A program made the translations under genes and the position numbers. 64,000 nucleotides of DNA, taken from contig JAMKCF010000015.1 in assembly GCA_023634235.1 (NCBI GenBank), positions 11,690,087-11,754,086 on the forward strand. Reading direction: 5' to 3'. The notes beneath the pieces are model-generated. The model was not told the DNA's origin, ran no database searches, and worked only from the letters and a program-made list of their open reading frames with translations. Below are positions 37,049 through 49,058 of this stretch, in pieces; the first letter of the stretch is position 1; the number at the start of each line of letters is the position of its first letter. Source of the stretch: Pisaster brevispinus. Lineage: Eukaryota; Echinodermata; Asteroidea; Forcipulatida; Asteriidae.

Positions 37049-37466
37049 TTTCTCAGACCAACACTTTCCATATTGTCAGCCTATTTTCCTTTGTGAAGTT
37101 AGGATTATTTTGATTCCTTGACAACCCCTTTGAAGGGTTTTCCGTTCAATTTAGAAGTGTTTTTTCCAGTAGTGACTGCACCTTTCCTGGTGGCAGATTA
37201 AGTAATTGGTAACGGGTATTTCGATACATTACAGTATTGTTTCTTCGTTTGAAAAAATATTTGCTGTTTAAATCAGTTTCCCAGTGCTCACTAGTGTTGC
37301 AGACCGACGTTTTGATAACGTTTTTCATCAGCGTATAAACAGTCATATGTTCAACGTTAGTCCCATCTGATGGGTTATCGTTTATTAAAGTTTATTTTTT
37401 AATTGTACATATTGCATAAACTGTATGTTAATGGGTTATTGGAAAAAATAAACCATTTTTGAAACC

Positions 37467-37621
37467 GTATCTGTTCTTTTCAGAATAATATCTGAAATGC
37501 TGCTCATCGAGCAGCAAGTATATTAATCTGATTTTTGGATGATCGGCCATGGAAGAGGGGCTTGCCCCGTCCTGGCCACGGGTTGGCCCGGTTTTGCACT
37601 ACTGCCGGGATCGGCCCACAC
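37467..37621 (+). pseudogene. U2 snRNA copy 4, 3' fragment (nt 36-190)
   Basis: Unmutated U2 3' portion after element A. Confidence 0.92.
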
Positions 37622-37760
37622 TCCCCTCTTGGGGAAATCAATAAAAAAAAAAGTCAGGTTTGATTTTCAACTTTTGTTTTGCTGAGATTGTCTTGAGTTT
37701 GTTTTGTTTGTCAACAAATCATGGATGGTTTCGACGCCCACGTCCGCAACGCTTGCCTAA

Positions 37761-38162
<402 letters not shown>

Positions 38163-38988
38163 GCAGTAACCCTGCTAAGAATCCCACATTGAAAACAACG
38201 GCTCTTTTCAGAGCCACCACAAGTTCAAAAAAGAGATAAACAACTTGTCTATTCGTTTCCTACACTCCTATCTTCCTTTTGTTGTCCTATATTTCTGTTT
38301 AAATTACGTTTAAATACAAAGTACATAAAGTCTAAAACACTATTGGGGCACTCACTGTCCATAAGTAACATCGTTTAAACAAAATTAAAACCACCGACAC
38401 CCACCATTCTTAATGTTAGACGTCATGGCGATACTCCCGAAACTGTTTCTTGTTATGGCAAAGGAAACTCAACCGTCCGTGGGGGAGTCTTTTCCCTTTT
38501 CCAAAATGGAGGTGGAATTCTATTGATACTGTTTTTATAAGTTGTTTGTTGGTCCCCCACGTAATGTTTGGGGTATTATTCAATGAAGTTGTTTGTTGAG
38601 GGTTGAAATCTGTTTACAAGTCCTTTCTTGCGCTTTTAATTTGTGTTTGTTTTGTTTTTGTTGTATTTTTCCCTCCCTCCCCTCTTTTCTTTTCGTCTTC
38701 AACAAATTACTTCTCAGACAATAATGAGCTGCCAACCGTATTCCGTTAAGCATAATTATTTTCTACGATTACTTAGTTTTTCCTATGCTTAAGCAGCTAC
38801 CTCCATTGTGTCAGCTTTGGCCCCGATGATGACCACTCAAGCGGTTCTGGCGGGATTTGCCCTGAATGGCCATGAGCAAATCCAATTGCGTCCCCGCCTT
38901 TGTCAGGGGCGATCCTTCAACGGGCATCCCAATCCTTTAAGAGGAGCTGCTATGCTGGCGACTTGGACCACAACTTTGAAAACAGTAA

Positions 38989-39408
<420 letters not shown>

Positions 39409-40252
39409 GAAACTCGTTTCTACTAAACAAAACGGCTCTTTTCAGAGCCACCACTTCTTTAAAGAGATTTTGTAATCATGCCCTGTGTTATCGTTCTCCG
39501 TTTTATTTCCTTCAAACTTACAAAAATTGATTTTAACTAGATCCCCTTATTACATAAGTTAGCTTCCTCAACAAGTATAACAGAAAACATGTTTCCAATG
39601 TTGAATGTGGCCCCTTTCTGGCATGACTTCAATAGCCTGCTCTATAATTGCAGATTCACAGATTATAACTGTAAACTGTTACATTACATCGTTTTTTTTC
39701 CTCTTTTTTCTTCTCTTCTTTTCTTTTCAGTGGGTGACTATCACCCCACGCACTCACTAGCTCGCCCGCTCGTCCATTATTTTATTCACTTCCATTCATT
39801 GTCTGTTAAAAATTGATACATTTTTGTATCCACCCATTTCTTTGGGATTGGCGCTCTATGTTTTTGTGCATATTTCTTCTTCTTGGGAAATAATCGGTAC
39901 ACTAAAATTAGTATGAATGTAATTTGGTTGGTTTGAACTGGACCAAAGTGAGGTTCTATTTCGTTTATATTAAAAGTAATAGTAACTGTTTGTTTTCAAT
40001 GGTTGCCTGCCCAATTCAAACACCCATTTCGGGAAGGGGAAGTTTTGGACCCCCCCCCCATACTGGTTGTACAATATTAGAAAATCACCAGACCGCTTCA
40101 CTGCCCACAGGGTGAGGCGCGAATTGTAACAATGGCCACTGGACACCGGATCCTCCAGGCGCAGTATAAAGCTAAACGTTCTCCGTTGTACGGGCCATCA
40201 GTCTGATTTTGTCTATCAATTCAGTACGCTTCAAATAAACACTCTAGTCACC

Positions 40253-40621
40253 ATGCCTCCTAAAGCAAGTGGAAAGGGACAGAAGAAAGCCGGTAACACC
40301 AAGGGTCCACTCCGGACAGACAAGAAGAGGCGACGTCGCCGCAAGGAGAGCTACGGAATTTACATCTACAAGGTCATGAAGCAGGTCCATCCCGACACGG
40401 GAATTTCGAGCAAGGCGATGTCCATCATGAACAGCTTCGTAAACGATATCTTCGAGCGCATTGCCGCCGAGTCTTCTCGATTGGCACACTACAACAAGAA
40501 ATCAACCATCACCAGCCGAGAGGTCCAGACTGCAGTTCGACTCCTTCTCCCCGGTGAGCTGGCCAAGCACGCTGTCAGTGAGGGCACCAAGGCGGTCACC
40601 AAGTACACAACTTCAAAATAA
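40253..40621 (+). CDS. H2B: Histone H2B, copy 5
   Basis: Identical protein to copy 1. TATAAA at 40165, stem-loop 40651-40666. The upstream C-run is shorter here. Confidence 0.99.
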   Translation: MPPKASGKGQKKAGNTKGPLRTDKKRRRRRKESYGIYIYKVMKQVHPDTGISSKAMSIMNSFVNDIFERIAAESSRLAHYNKKSTITSREVQTAVRLLLPGELAKHAVSEGTKAVTKYTTSK

Positions 40622-41361
40622 GCTGGCCCGAGGTCATGCATAATCCAAACGGCTCTTTTCAGAGCCAACACATTTCCCAAAGAGAGATTTAAACATGCGT
40701 GTCGTATTGACTTCCCCCGCCATCCCTCCACAGTTTTTATCACATAAAATAACATAACATGATTTTATTACAAGAACATTATTTCATGGTGTTACAAGAA
40801 CCTTAATTTATTAAGATATAACCTTAATTTATGATGAGTAGGTCCTTCCTGCCGTTTCTTTCCGCTTTTAAAGTTTATAATTTCATATAAAGAAGAAGAT
40901 AATTATTCGAGTCCAAATCATCTTGAACAATGTTTTAATAAGCTAGTTTATCATTTTTTGGCGTTTATAGGCACATGCATTGCTCATTTTAAACTTCTGT
41001 TCTTTTTTGGTATTTCCTTCTCTGATTATAGGCAGTTCAAAGGCCACGCTCGGCTTTCATAAGTTTCTGGATGCAACTGTGACATCGAGTTAAGTGAGGG
41101 TCAACACATCCAACTTGAAGGCGTACATACATTTTGGGTAGGTTGCACTTTACCTTTCCTTTTTTTTTGGGGGGGGGGCCGCTGGTTGTCTTGATGCCAT
41201 ACTCTACTTCAACATCACGACAACATTAATTTACACAATTTAAACAAAGAGAAACAAATTTAATCTAAATATATACACAAACAAACACACACCCAAAAAA
41301 ACAACAACATGACGTTTGTTTGTCACTTTGGGTCATTGATGTTTTTGCTGTTGTTGTTGTT

Positions 41362-41394
<33 letters not shown>

Positions 41395-41650
41395 CTTCTC
41401 CTTCTTTTCCGTGGGTGGGAACCACAGTAATTATCCCTCAATCGACCAGCGTGCTGCCGCTGGTCGGCCCCGCCGAGGAGAATGCTCCGCTGACCCCGGA
41501 CCCCCGGGCGCGTCCATGCGAGGAGAAACCTGATTGGTGCATTCAGGATCCCCCAGAACGCCATAAGTACCCTCCTGACAGTCCACGGTGTCATTCCCAA
41601 GAACTACAACGCTAAGCGTGTCTTTCAGTTTCTTGCTAAGTAAGTAATAA

Positions 41651-42034
<384 letters not shown>

Positions 42035-42972
42035 ATTCATATCTTGCTAGACTACTAAACCAAACGGCTCTTACGGAGCCACCACATTAATCCAAAGAGA
42101 GATTCTAAACTTGATTGCATTTGTAAGGCCCCGAAGTTAAATTAGAAATTATTCCTTATGATTCCTTTCTTTGGTTTCTTCACATGACTTTCTTTTCCAT
42201 CCAGCTTTTCTTTTTAAAACATAAACAAGCGGGTTTATCACTTCATTAAAAAAAGTCCTACAGAGAACAGAAAAACATTAAATTTTGTTGCTACTCGTTA
42301 AAAAACACCAAAAAACCAAGGTGAAAACAACGTCTGCGAAATATTAACGAACGAAATTGCTTAGCACACCCAACCCCATGCAACAACAAGGTGAAAAATA
42401 TAATCTGGAGAGAGGCTCTATCCTCTTTTTATGTCTCGATCCATTAATCTTTGTATTTCCGCCTTTCTTTCCTAAACCCCGCTGTTTTGTTTTATTCAGT
42501 ATTTTCCCCCTTCTCTAATTCCGCAAACCGCCCGTAGCGTGTGTGTGTGTACACACAGTACATCACACACATGTTGTTTCTATGTACAATTTTTATGCGT
42601 AATGAGCATCCCACAGCGAGTACTGTGTTGTGTTTTGCGTGTTTGCAATGTCCATTGTCTTAACGCGCGCGAAAACAAAAATAGACACGCGCGACAAACA
42701 CTTCCCACCCAGGCAACACTGTACAACGTCAACATAAACTCAGAATTCACATGTACTTGCGTATAGCATGCGTTAACACTTGGTTGTATTGCAGTTTTCG
42801 TGCAAGCGCTTGCTTTGTGTACAATCAGAGTTGCGGTATATTTTGCACCCCCAATGTTTCCCGTGTGTGGCGAGTTGGCAAAAAGTAACAGCGCCCTCTT
42901 GTGGCACCATGGCATCTCGTGTGACTCGTGTCATTGCGGAGGCTGCATTATTCTTGGGAAAACTTTGTGAGT

Positions 42973-42998
42973 ATCGCTTCTCGGCCTTTTGGCTAAGA
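42973..42998 (+). pseudogene. U2 snRNA copy 5, 5' fragment (nt 1-26)
   Basis: U2 nucleotides 1-26 match exactly. The next 14 bases (CCAAGTGTTGTG and so on) still resemble U2 27-38 but with four mismatches, so the boundary could lie up to 8 bp further on. U2 resumes at 49417 with nucleotide 34. Confidence 0.85.
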
Positions 42999-43214
42999 CC
43001 AAGTGTTGTGCGGCGAGTAATACTTACATCTTGTGGAATTATTCTTGGGGGCTTGCTCCCATAACGCAAGTGCGGTATTGACACGAGTTTCTCTCTTGTG
43101 GCGTTTTGTGGCGAGGAGGAGCTTGTCCAGTGTACACCGTCAGGTTGTATAGTTCTGTGCTATATTCAATTGCTTACTGTAATATATTAGAAATTTGCAA
43201 TTGTTTTGAATCTT

Positions 43215-43655
43215 TACTTGGTTTGAGGGAAAGTAACCGCTCCAAGTAGTTGATTAGTTATCATTATTACTTATTTGATTTTATTAATTTAAGTAACTTC
43301 TAGTTACTACATTTACTGGCAAAGTCTGTCCAGATTCTCCTTTTTTAAGCGAAAAGTTTTTGCTTATACTGCATACTGTGTGATATTTGCTTACTTAATA
43401 CTCGAGCTGTAAGTTCCATTCTCGGGTTTTTCGTCTGCATTAATTGTTGCTTTTGAGTGAAATCGCCGGCAAAGTTTTTTTTCCGGATTAGTTTCACTTT
43501 CAAAAACCAAGTAGTTTTCACTTTACTGATACCCAAGTTGGAAGCTTCGGTCTTGGGTACCAGCCGATATTTTGTTGTTTCATACTGAAGTTACTGGCAA
43601 AGTTTGGGCCAGTCCTACTTCATTCGTATAATTTCCAAGTCCAAAATTTGGGCTT
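43215..43655 (+). repeat. Chain of hairpins in the 5' UTR of element B
   Basis: At least eight small stems in 440 bp: TACTTGG/CCAAGTA (43215/43242), AGTAACT/AGTTACT (43292/43302), CTGG/CCAG (43316/43330), AAGCGAAA/TTTTGCTT (43347/43358), ACTCGAG/CTCGGGT (43400/43421), AGTGAAA/TTTCACT around CCGG/CCGG (43456/43492), ACCCAAG/CTTGGGT (43531/43552), GAAGT/ACTTC around CTGG/CCAG (43587/43617) and AAGTCCA/TGGGCTT (43637/43649). The motif GGCAAAGT recurs in three of the loops. They are probably RNA structures for translation, packaging or stability. Confidence 0.7.
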
Positions 43656-43746
43656 AGTTTGTGCAAGTTTTTGTCTTTTGCTGGGAAGCAATTGTTCCTA
43701 GCGCTCTTCTTGACATTTCATATTCATTGTATTGTTATTCATTAAC

Positions 43747-45120
43747 ATGAATAACCAGAGAAGGAACGAACCCCGGCGTAATCGAGCCTTCGAGCTCAAG
43801 CTCGAAGGCAAGAGCCAGCCGGGGGAAGTTTTCAAAGCTTTGAAGGAAGTGGGGGTGACTGCGGGGGCTCACCTTGAGGCCCTGCAGCCACTCCAGGGCG
43901 GCAAATTTGATCTAACCTTTAAGTCTGCCGCACTAGCCCAACGTTTCGGGCCAGTTCTTGCCACCGTGCCGGGCTGCGAGATTCATTCTCTCGGCTCGGT
44001 TACGGTGGTCACAGTCAAGTTCATTGAGATGGACCTCGACGACAATTTCGTGAGGTCCATTCTCGCCAAATATGGGAAGGTTCTAAAGGGTAGGTTTACG
44101 ACCTACCCCGATGAGCCTTCCGTCTTTACCGGCACCCGTCAGTACATCATGACGGGTGTCAAATCTATTCCTTCGGTTCTCCGCATCGGGAACCGTAATG
44201 CATGGCTGTCCCACCCGGGGCAGGTCAGAACATGCTCCCGATGTGGAGAGCCGGGTCACTCCGGAAATGTTTGTAACACTACCAAGTGTTACAAGTGTCT
44301 TGCTCTTGGGCACACCTCCGCGAGGTGTGCCAACAAAGTTATGTGCACGGTTTGCGGGGAGGAGGGACACAGCTTTAAGCGGTGTCCCAAATCCTTTGCA
44401 AACCGTGTAAATCCGTCGAAGAGATGGATCCTAACTGTAGAGGAGAGTCAGCCGCCACAACCATCTGCGGCTGATGAAACCTCCCCATCCGTTTCTTCTC
44501 ATGATTCGGGTGGGGAGTCCTCCTCTACAACCACACCCTCTTCGTCTCAACCTTCAACGGTTGTAGACGGAGAGGCTAGTTCTAAGTCGTCCGAGTCTTC
44601 TGACTCGGACTCTAGCCAGGCTAAGCCTAAAATTCCTAGGGCATCTTGCCTTACTTGTGGCAAATTAGGTGGACCCATCGATGGGGATTCGCAGGTGAAT
44701 TGCTTCAACTGCGACCGCCCTATCGTTGGGGACACCCCCTTTCACTTCGTCAGCTGCGCCTCCTGCAAGGGGGTGAATGGGCCCCCCACTCTGACGTGTA
44801 ATGCGCCAGAGTGCCTCGAGGCCGCGGCTGGCGAGGCAAAACCTTTCAAGCCGGTCACTACCAAGAGGGGGAGGAAGAAGAGGAGAGCTCAGCTCTCCGA
44901 CCCGGACTCCCCCGCTCGTCCCATCAGAAAGAAGACGGCAAAAAAACGTAACCTGACCGACTCTTCCTCCAAAGAGTCGGACATGGATAGTGTAGAGGAG
45001 GGTGAAGGCTTAATGTCTTCATCCGAGGCCCTTTCAGATCATCCTCCTACTACTCCCACTAGCCCGAGTCAGGATCCTCCTGACCCGGGCGCGGGTCGGG
45101 CTCCCCCCGACCTGAAGTAA
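43747..45120 (+). CDS. ORF1, gag-like zinc-knuckle protein with extra Cys-rich domain (element B)
   Basis: A 457-residue protein. ATG 43747 has A at -3. The frame opens a few codons earlier, but without an ATG. The basic N-terminus (NNQRRNEPRRNR) is followed by a region of about 130 residues similar in position to that of element A. Three CCHC knuckles lie at 163-176, 181-194 and 200-213, nearly the same spacing as in element A. A Ser-rich linker leads to a second Cys cluster at 301-356 (CLTC, CFNC, CASC, TCNAPEC), absent from element A ORF1, then KRGRKKRR and KKTAKKR basic runs and an acidic Ser/Pro tail. The extra Cys cluster could be a zinc-binding fold, but I cannot assign it to a family. 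Confidence 0.9.
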   Translation: MNNQRRNEPRRNRAFELKLEGKSQPGEVFKALKEVGVTAGAHLEALQPLQGGKFDLTFKSAALAQRFGPVLATVPGCEIHSLGSVTVVTVKFIEMDLDDNFVRSILAKYGKVLKGRFTTYPDEPSVFTGTRQYIMTGVKSIPSVLRIGNRNAWLSHPGQVRTCSRCGEPGHSGNVCNTTKCYKCLALGHTSARCANKVMCTVCGEEGHSFKRCPKSFANRVNPSKRWILTVEESQPPQPSAADETSPSVSSHDSGGESSSTTTPSSSQPSTVVDGEASSKSSESSDSDSSQAKPKIPRASCLTCGKLGGPIDGDSQVNCFNCDRPIVGDTPFHFVSCASCKGVNGPPTLTCNAPECLEAAAGEAKPFKPVTTKRGRKKRRAQLSDPDSPARPIRKKTAKKRNLTDSSSKESDMDSVEEGEGLMSSSEALSDHPPTTPTSPSQDPPDPGAGRAPPDLK

Positions 45121-45165
45121 ATTTGCTTTGTATTGTTCATTGTAATTTTTAAAAACTAATTATCC

Positions 45166-48100
45166 ATGGCCAAGATAGTCACGCTCAATGTCAACGGGAT
45201 GCGTGATCCTGGTAAACGTAGGCGAGTTTTTGAATTTTGTAAACATTATGATATTTCCTGTTTACAGGAATGTCACATTGCTTCGCCATTAGAATTTGAG
45301 ACTTGGAAAGCAGAATGGAAGGGAGAGATGTTTGCCAGTTTTGGCACATCTTCTTCCTGCGGTTCCATTATCCTGCTGCCGGACAAGTCTCCTTTTACAT
45401 TTTCTAACCATTCCGTGGACAATAACGGGAGGGTAGTTAGTGGTATTTTACGTGGCCCTGGGGGAGGATCAGGAGTAAGACTGTGTGCAGTCTATGCACC
45501 TACCAACCCCAGGTCCCGTCATAATTTTTTTAACAACTTAGCTCCCTTGTTGACGGGTATTCTCCCTCTAATTTTAACTGGGGATTTTAACTGTGTTGTA
45601 GATGTTGAGCTTGACCGCCGAGGTGCCGACCGCACATCGTGTGGGATCGGGGCCGAAGCACTTAGTCAACTCACATCGACTTTTTCACTTAATGACTGCT
45701 GGCGGTCATTAAACCCGTCTTCCCGTTCTTATACTTGGCGCAATGCGGCAAACACTGTGTCCAGTAGACTTGACCGGTTTTACGCGTCGAGTTCTCTGGA
45801 TGTGGTGTCTTGTCTGCATGAACCTTGTTATTTTAGCGACCATGACTCTGTCTTTTTAACATTTTCAATGCCATGTGATGTAGGGGTCGGTAAAGGTTAC
45901 TGGAAATGTAATGTTTCTGTCCTTGACGACCCCGTTTTTAAAACTAATTTTAGTAATGCTTATGTGGGCTGGCGTTCTCTAAAGGAGGGGTTCGATAATG
46001 AACTCCTCTGGTGGGAGAACGTCAAGTCCCGCATTAAGCAATTTATTGTATCCTTTTCTTGCCGCTTGGCAAGAAAAAGACGGAGGCGCAGGGAACACCT
46101 TTTGTCCCAACTGCGCTCCGTCACTACACAATTAGACGCCGGGGAGTCAAGAATTTCTTTGCTTGCCCGGCGGGACTTTTTAACTAGTGAATTAGAACGT
46201 CTGGATGACTTCGAAGCGGAGGGGGCGCGGATCCGCTCGCGGGTCCAAGACCTCAATGATGGGGAGAGGCCATCCAGACACTTTTTTAAATTTGAGGCGG
46301 CTCAGGCCAAAGGAAAAATAATTTCATCTGTCCGTCGTCAAGACGGCCAGATTACCACTAAATCTGAGGAAATCACGGCTACTTACCGTGATTTTTACTC
46401 AGAACTCTATTCAGATGAGCCGGTCGAGGCTGGTCTGCAGTCGCCTTTTTTAAGTTCTTTGTCCACATCGGTGGGCAAAGAAAGCTGCCTCGATTTAGAC
46501 AGTCCACTTGGACTGTCGGAATTAGAGGCAGCACTTTGTAGCATGGCCAATGGAAAGACTCCGGGAGTGGATGGCCTCCCTAAAGAGTTCTATGTTTCAT
46601 TCTGGGACCTGGTTGGTCAAGATCTCCTCGGGGTCTTCCGTTGTGCTTTTAATTTAAATTTGTTGTGTGATTCCCAACGTTTGGGGATCATTACACTTTT
46701 GGAGAAGAGTGGGGACCCACTAAACCCCCAAAATAAACGCCCCATTTCTCTCCTAAATGTAGATTACAAGATCCTGTCAAAGGCTCTATGTATACGTCTC
46801 GGCAAAGTGTTGCCAGACATAATTGGTCAGTTTCAAACTTGTGGCATCAAGGGGAGGTCCATCCACGACAACATCAGACTCCTAAGGGATCTGGTGGAGT
46901 ATGTGGATGGAAAGAACCTTGATTGTCTTGTCATTTCCTTGGACCAACAGAAGGCTTTTGACAGGGTCAACTGGAATTTTCTTTTTAAAGTACTCGAGCG
47001 TTTTGGGTTTGGTCCAGTGTTTTGTCGCTGGATCAAACTCCTTTACACTGATATTTCTAGCTCTGTTTTAATAAACGGGCATATTTCATTGCCCTTTTTA
47101 TTGTCTAGGGGGGTTAGACAGGGATGTCCCTTGTCTCCCCTATTGTATGTCCTTTTTATTGAGCCCTTTGCTCAAACTGTTATTGGCGACACTCGCCTGG
47201 ATGGCTTGACAATCCCGGGGGCCGACGGCCTACAGTGCAGGGTGCTTCAGTACGCTGATGACACTACCTGCATTGTACGGGACCTTCGATCCTTAAAGAG
47301 GCTCTTTGGGATTGTCGAGAGTTTTGAACGGGCGAGTGGGTCTCGCCTTAATTTAAATAAATCCAAAGGTTTAGTCTTGGGCTCATGGCCTTCTAATCTG
47401 CCCGAGCTGGTCCCTATCCAGTGGACCACTGATCCCATCAAGATCAACGGGGTGTGGGTGGGCAGGGGGGACATGGGCCCGAGAAATTGGAGAGAGCGAA
47501 TCCCTTCTCTCCTGTCCTCTTTGGACAGGTGGAGGGGAAGAACTCTCTCACTTTTAGGTAAGGTATTGCTGGTCAATACCTTATTTTTATCACCATTTTT
47601 CTACTTAGCGCCAGTTTACCACTTGCCCCCTTCTATTGAGAAGATAATTAATAAAGCCATTTTTTCTTTCGTCTGGGCTGGTAAGACCGAACTCGTTCGG
47701 AGGCCGGTTCTTTTCCAGTCCCAGGCGGAGGGTGGTCTGGGCATTTGCGACATCCGAAAAAAAAGTGATGCCTTTTATGCCTCCGGTATGAAGTGTTTGT
47801 GCGGCGAGGCTGGTCCCCCGTGGAGGTTTTTTGCTTTTTACTGGGCGGCCCTTTCTCTCCGCAATGTTTTACCAGCGAGGGGCTGGAACAACAATGTGCC
47901 CCGCTGCTGGCAGCCATCACTTAATTACACGTACTTTTGCAAACTGGTTTTGCTAATCTGTAGTATTTCACCAAACCTTGACTGGAGTACAGTCAAAGTT
48001 CGGCAACTTTGTAATTTGTTGGCCGGCCAGACCAAACCTCTGAGGCCGGCCATAGCTTTGGGCGACTTTGACGCCATTTTTAAATTCACGCATGCCTCCA

Positions 48101-48627
48101 GTTTAAGCCCACGTCTTCGTGACTTAAATTGGAGGATAATCTGGAACGCCCTTAAAACGGCACATACCGTCGCACGATGGGGTATAGGTAATGGTCGTTG
48201 TCCGAGGGCTGGTTGCACCAACCCGGAGACAACGAATCATGTCTTTTGGGAATGTTCCTTTGTTTCCCTCCTCTGGGCATGGGTTGAGCACGTTGGCTCG
48301 AGGCTTAGAGGAAAACCTTGCTCCCTTAGCAAGACAAAAGTTTTATATGGTTCGGGGCTGGGCAACCGCCCAGACTCCCATGCCCTTTGGTTTTTAATAT
48401 GCACTGTTAAATGGCTAGTCTGGTGCTCCAGATGTGAAACTTTGTTTGACGACAGTACGGCGAGCTCCGACCAGGTTCTTCGTCGCGTCAAGGCTGCCGT
48501 CAAAGACAGACTTAAGGCAGACTTTTTGAGGTTAGAGAGGGCTGACTTTGTTGACACCTGGTGTGTACGGTCAGTCCTCTGTTCATTAGACAGAGAAGGC
48601 GATCGCCTGATTTTCCATAAATTGTAA
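45166..48627 (+). CDS. ORF2, AP endonuclease/reverse transcriptase (element B)
   Basis: 1153 residues. The APE domain starts at once (KIVTLNVNGMRD, CLQECH, YAPTNPRS, GDFNC, SRLDRFYAS, FSDHDS with S224-H226). The reverse transcriptase has TPGVDGLPKEFY, KRPISLLNVDYKILSKAL, SLDQQKAFDRVNW (D593), GVRQGCPLSPLLY and YADD (696-699). The C-terminal knuckle has a wider first loop than in element A (C1012-X4-C1017, H1025, C1030). The frame is intact with all catalytic residues. The ATG lies in a CCATGG context. Confidence 0.93.
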   Translation: MAKIVTLNVNGMRDPGKRRRVFEFCKHYDISCLQECHIASPLEFETWKAEWKGEMFASFGTSSSCGSIILLPDKSPFTFSNHSVDNNGRVVSGILRGPGGGSGVRLCAVYAPTNPRSRHNFFNNLAPLLTGILPLILTGDFNCVVDVELDRRGADRTSCGIGAEALSQLTSTFSLNDCWRSLNPSSRSYTWRNAANTVSSRLDRFYASSSLDVVSCLHEPCYFSDHDSVFLTFSMPCDVGVGKGYWKCNVSVLDDPVFKTNFSNAYVGWRSLKEGFDNELLWWENVKSRIKQFIVSFSCRLARKRRRRREHLLSQLRSVTTQLDAGESRISLLARRDFLTSELERLDDFEAEGARIRSRVQDLNDGERPSRHFFKFEAAQAKGKIISSVRRQDGQITTKSEEITATYRDFYSELYSDEPVEAGLQSPFLSSLSTSVGKESCLDLDSPLGLSELEAALCSMANGKTPGVDGLPKEFYVSFWDLVGQDLLGVFRCAFNLNLLCDSQRLGIITLLEKSGDPLNPQNKRPISLLNVDYKILSKALCIRLGKVLPDIIGQFQTCGIKGRSIHDNIRLLRDLVEYVDGKNLDCLVISLDQQKAFDRVNWNFLFKVLERFGFGPVFCRWIKLLYTDISSSVLINGHISLPFLLSRGVRQGCPLSPLLYVLFIEPFAQTVIGDTRLDGLTIPGADGLQCRVLQYADDTTCIVRDLRSLKRLFGIVESFERASGSRLNLNKSKGLVLGSWPSNLPELVPIQWTTDPIKINGVWVGRGDMGPRNWRERIPSLLSSLDRWRGRTLSLLGKVLLVNTLFLSPFFYLAPVYHLPPSIEKIINKAIFSFVWAGKTELVRRPVLFQSQAEGGLGICDIRKKSDAFYASGMKCLCGEAGPPWRFFAFYWAALSLRNVLPARGWNNNVPRCWQPSLNYTYFCKLVLLICSISPNLDWSTVKVRQLCNLLAGQTKPLRPAIALGDFDAIFKFTHASSLSPRLRDLNWRIIWNALKTAHTVARWGIGNGRCPRAGCTNPETTNHVFWECSFVSLLWAWVEHVGSRLRGKPCSLSKTKVLYGSGLGNRPDSHALWFLICTVKWLVWCSRCETLFDDSTASSDQVLRRVKAAVKDRLKADFLRLERADFVDTWCVRSVLCSLDREGDRLIFHKL

Positions 48628-48693
48628 ATCTGCGATGTGGAGTCTATTCCACATTTTTAACCTTTAATACCTTGTATGTACTTGTAACAATGT

Positions 48694-49058
48694 TTGCCTT
48701 CTGCTTCCCTCCTTGTATCAGGTTGAGTGTCGTGGGAGTCTTGCATTCTGCGGGGGTGCTCCTTGTGAGCGGAGGTTTCTACCACCACCAAGGGGTGTCT
48801 GGCTCCCGCCTCACTTCCCTGTGCACCGGGGGACTGCAACGTCTGGACTCGTCTTATTTTGAGGCTTCTGGCGTGTTTTTATAATACTGTGTACTTTTTA
48901 AAAATTTTGCATTTTGCTTTCCTCCTTGTATTAGGTCGAGGGTGGGGGGAGTCTTGCATTCTGCGGGGGTGCTCCTTGTGAGCGGAGGTTTCTACCACCA
49001 CCAAGGGGTGTCTGGCTCCCGCCTCACTTCCCTGTGCACCGGGGGACGGCAACGTCTG
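48694..49058 (+). repeat. Two tandem copies of a ~150-bp block, 3' UTR of element B
   Basis: Copies at about 48694-48845 and 48907-49058 (period 213 bp) share a nearly identical core from GGAGTCTTGCATTCTGC to CACCGGGGGAC. The spacing sequences between and after them diverge. Any short ORFs here are a by-product. Confidence 0.88.

Larger units (their letters stand above)
32418..37466 (+). mobile_element. Tx1/Keno-like APE-type non-LTR retrotransposon A in U2
   Basis: A 5049-bp two-ORF element inserted in U2 orientation between nucleotides 30 and 36. It has a short 5' UTR (about 79 bp), a gag-like ORF1, an ORF2 with AP endonuclease and reverse transcriptase, and a 418-bp 3' UTR that ends AAACC without poly(A). 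CCCATC/GATGGG (37362/37369) is one 3' UTR hairpin. The layout and the U2 target match the Tx1 group of the L1 clade, whose member Keno is known to use U2. The first 14 bp after the junction form a perfect palindrome with U2. The family name is inference. Confidence 0.9.

Noticed and set aside
48672..48884. Short ORF in the 3' UTR of element B
   Set aside because: It is read through the tandem block and the same peptide repeats in the second block. No start or family support.
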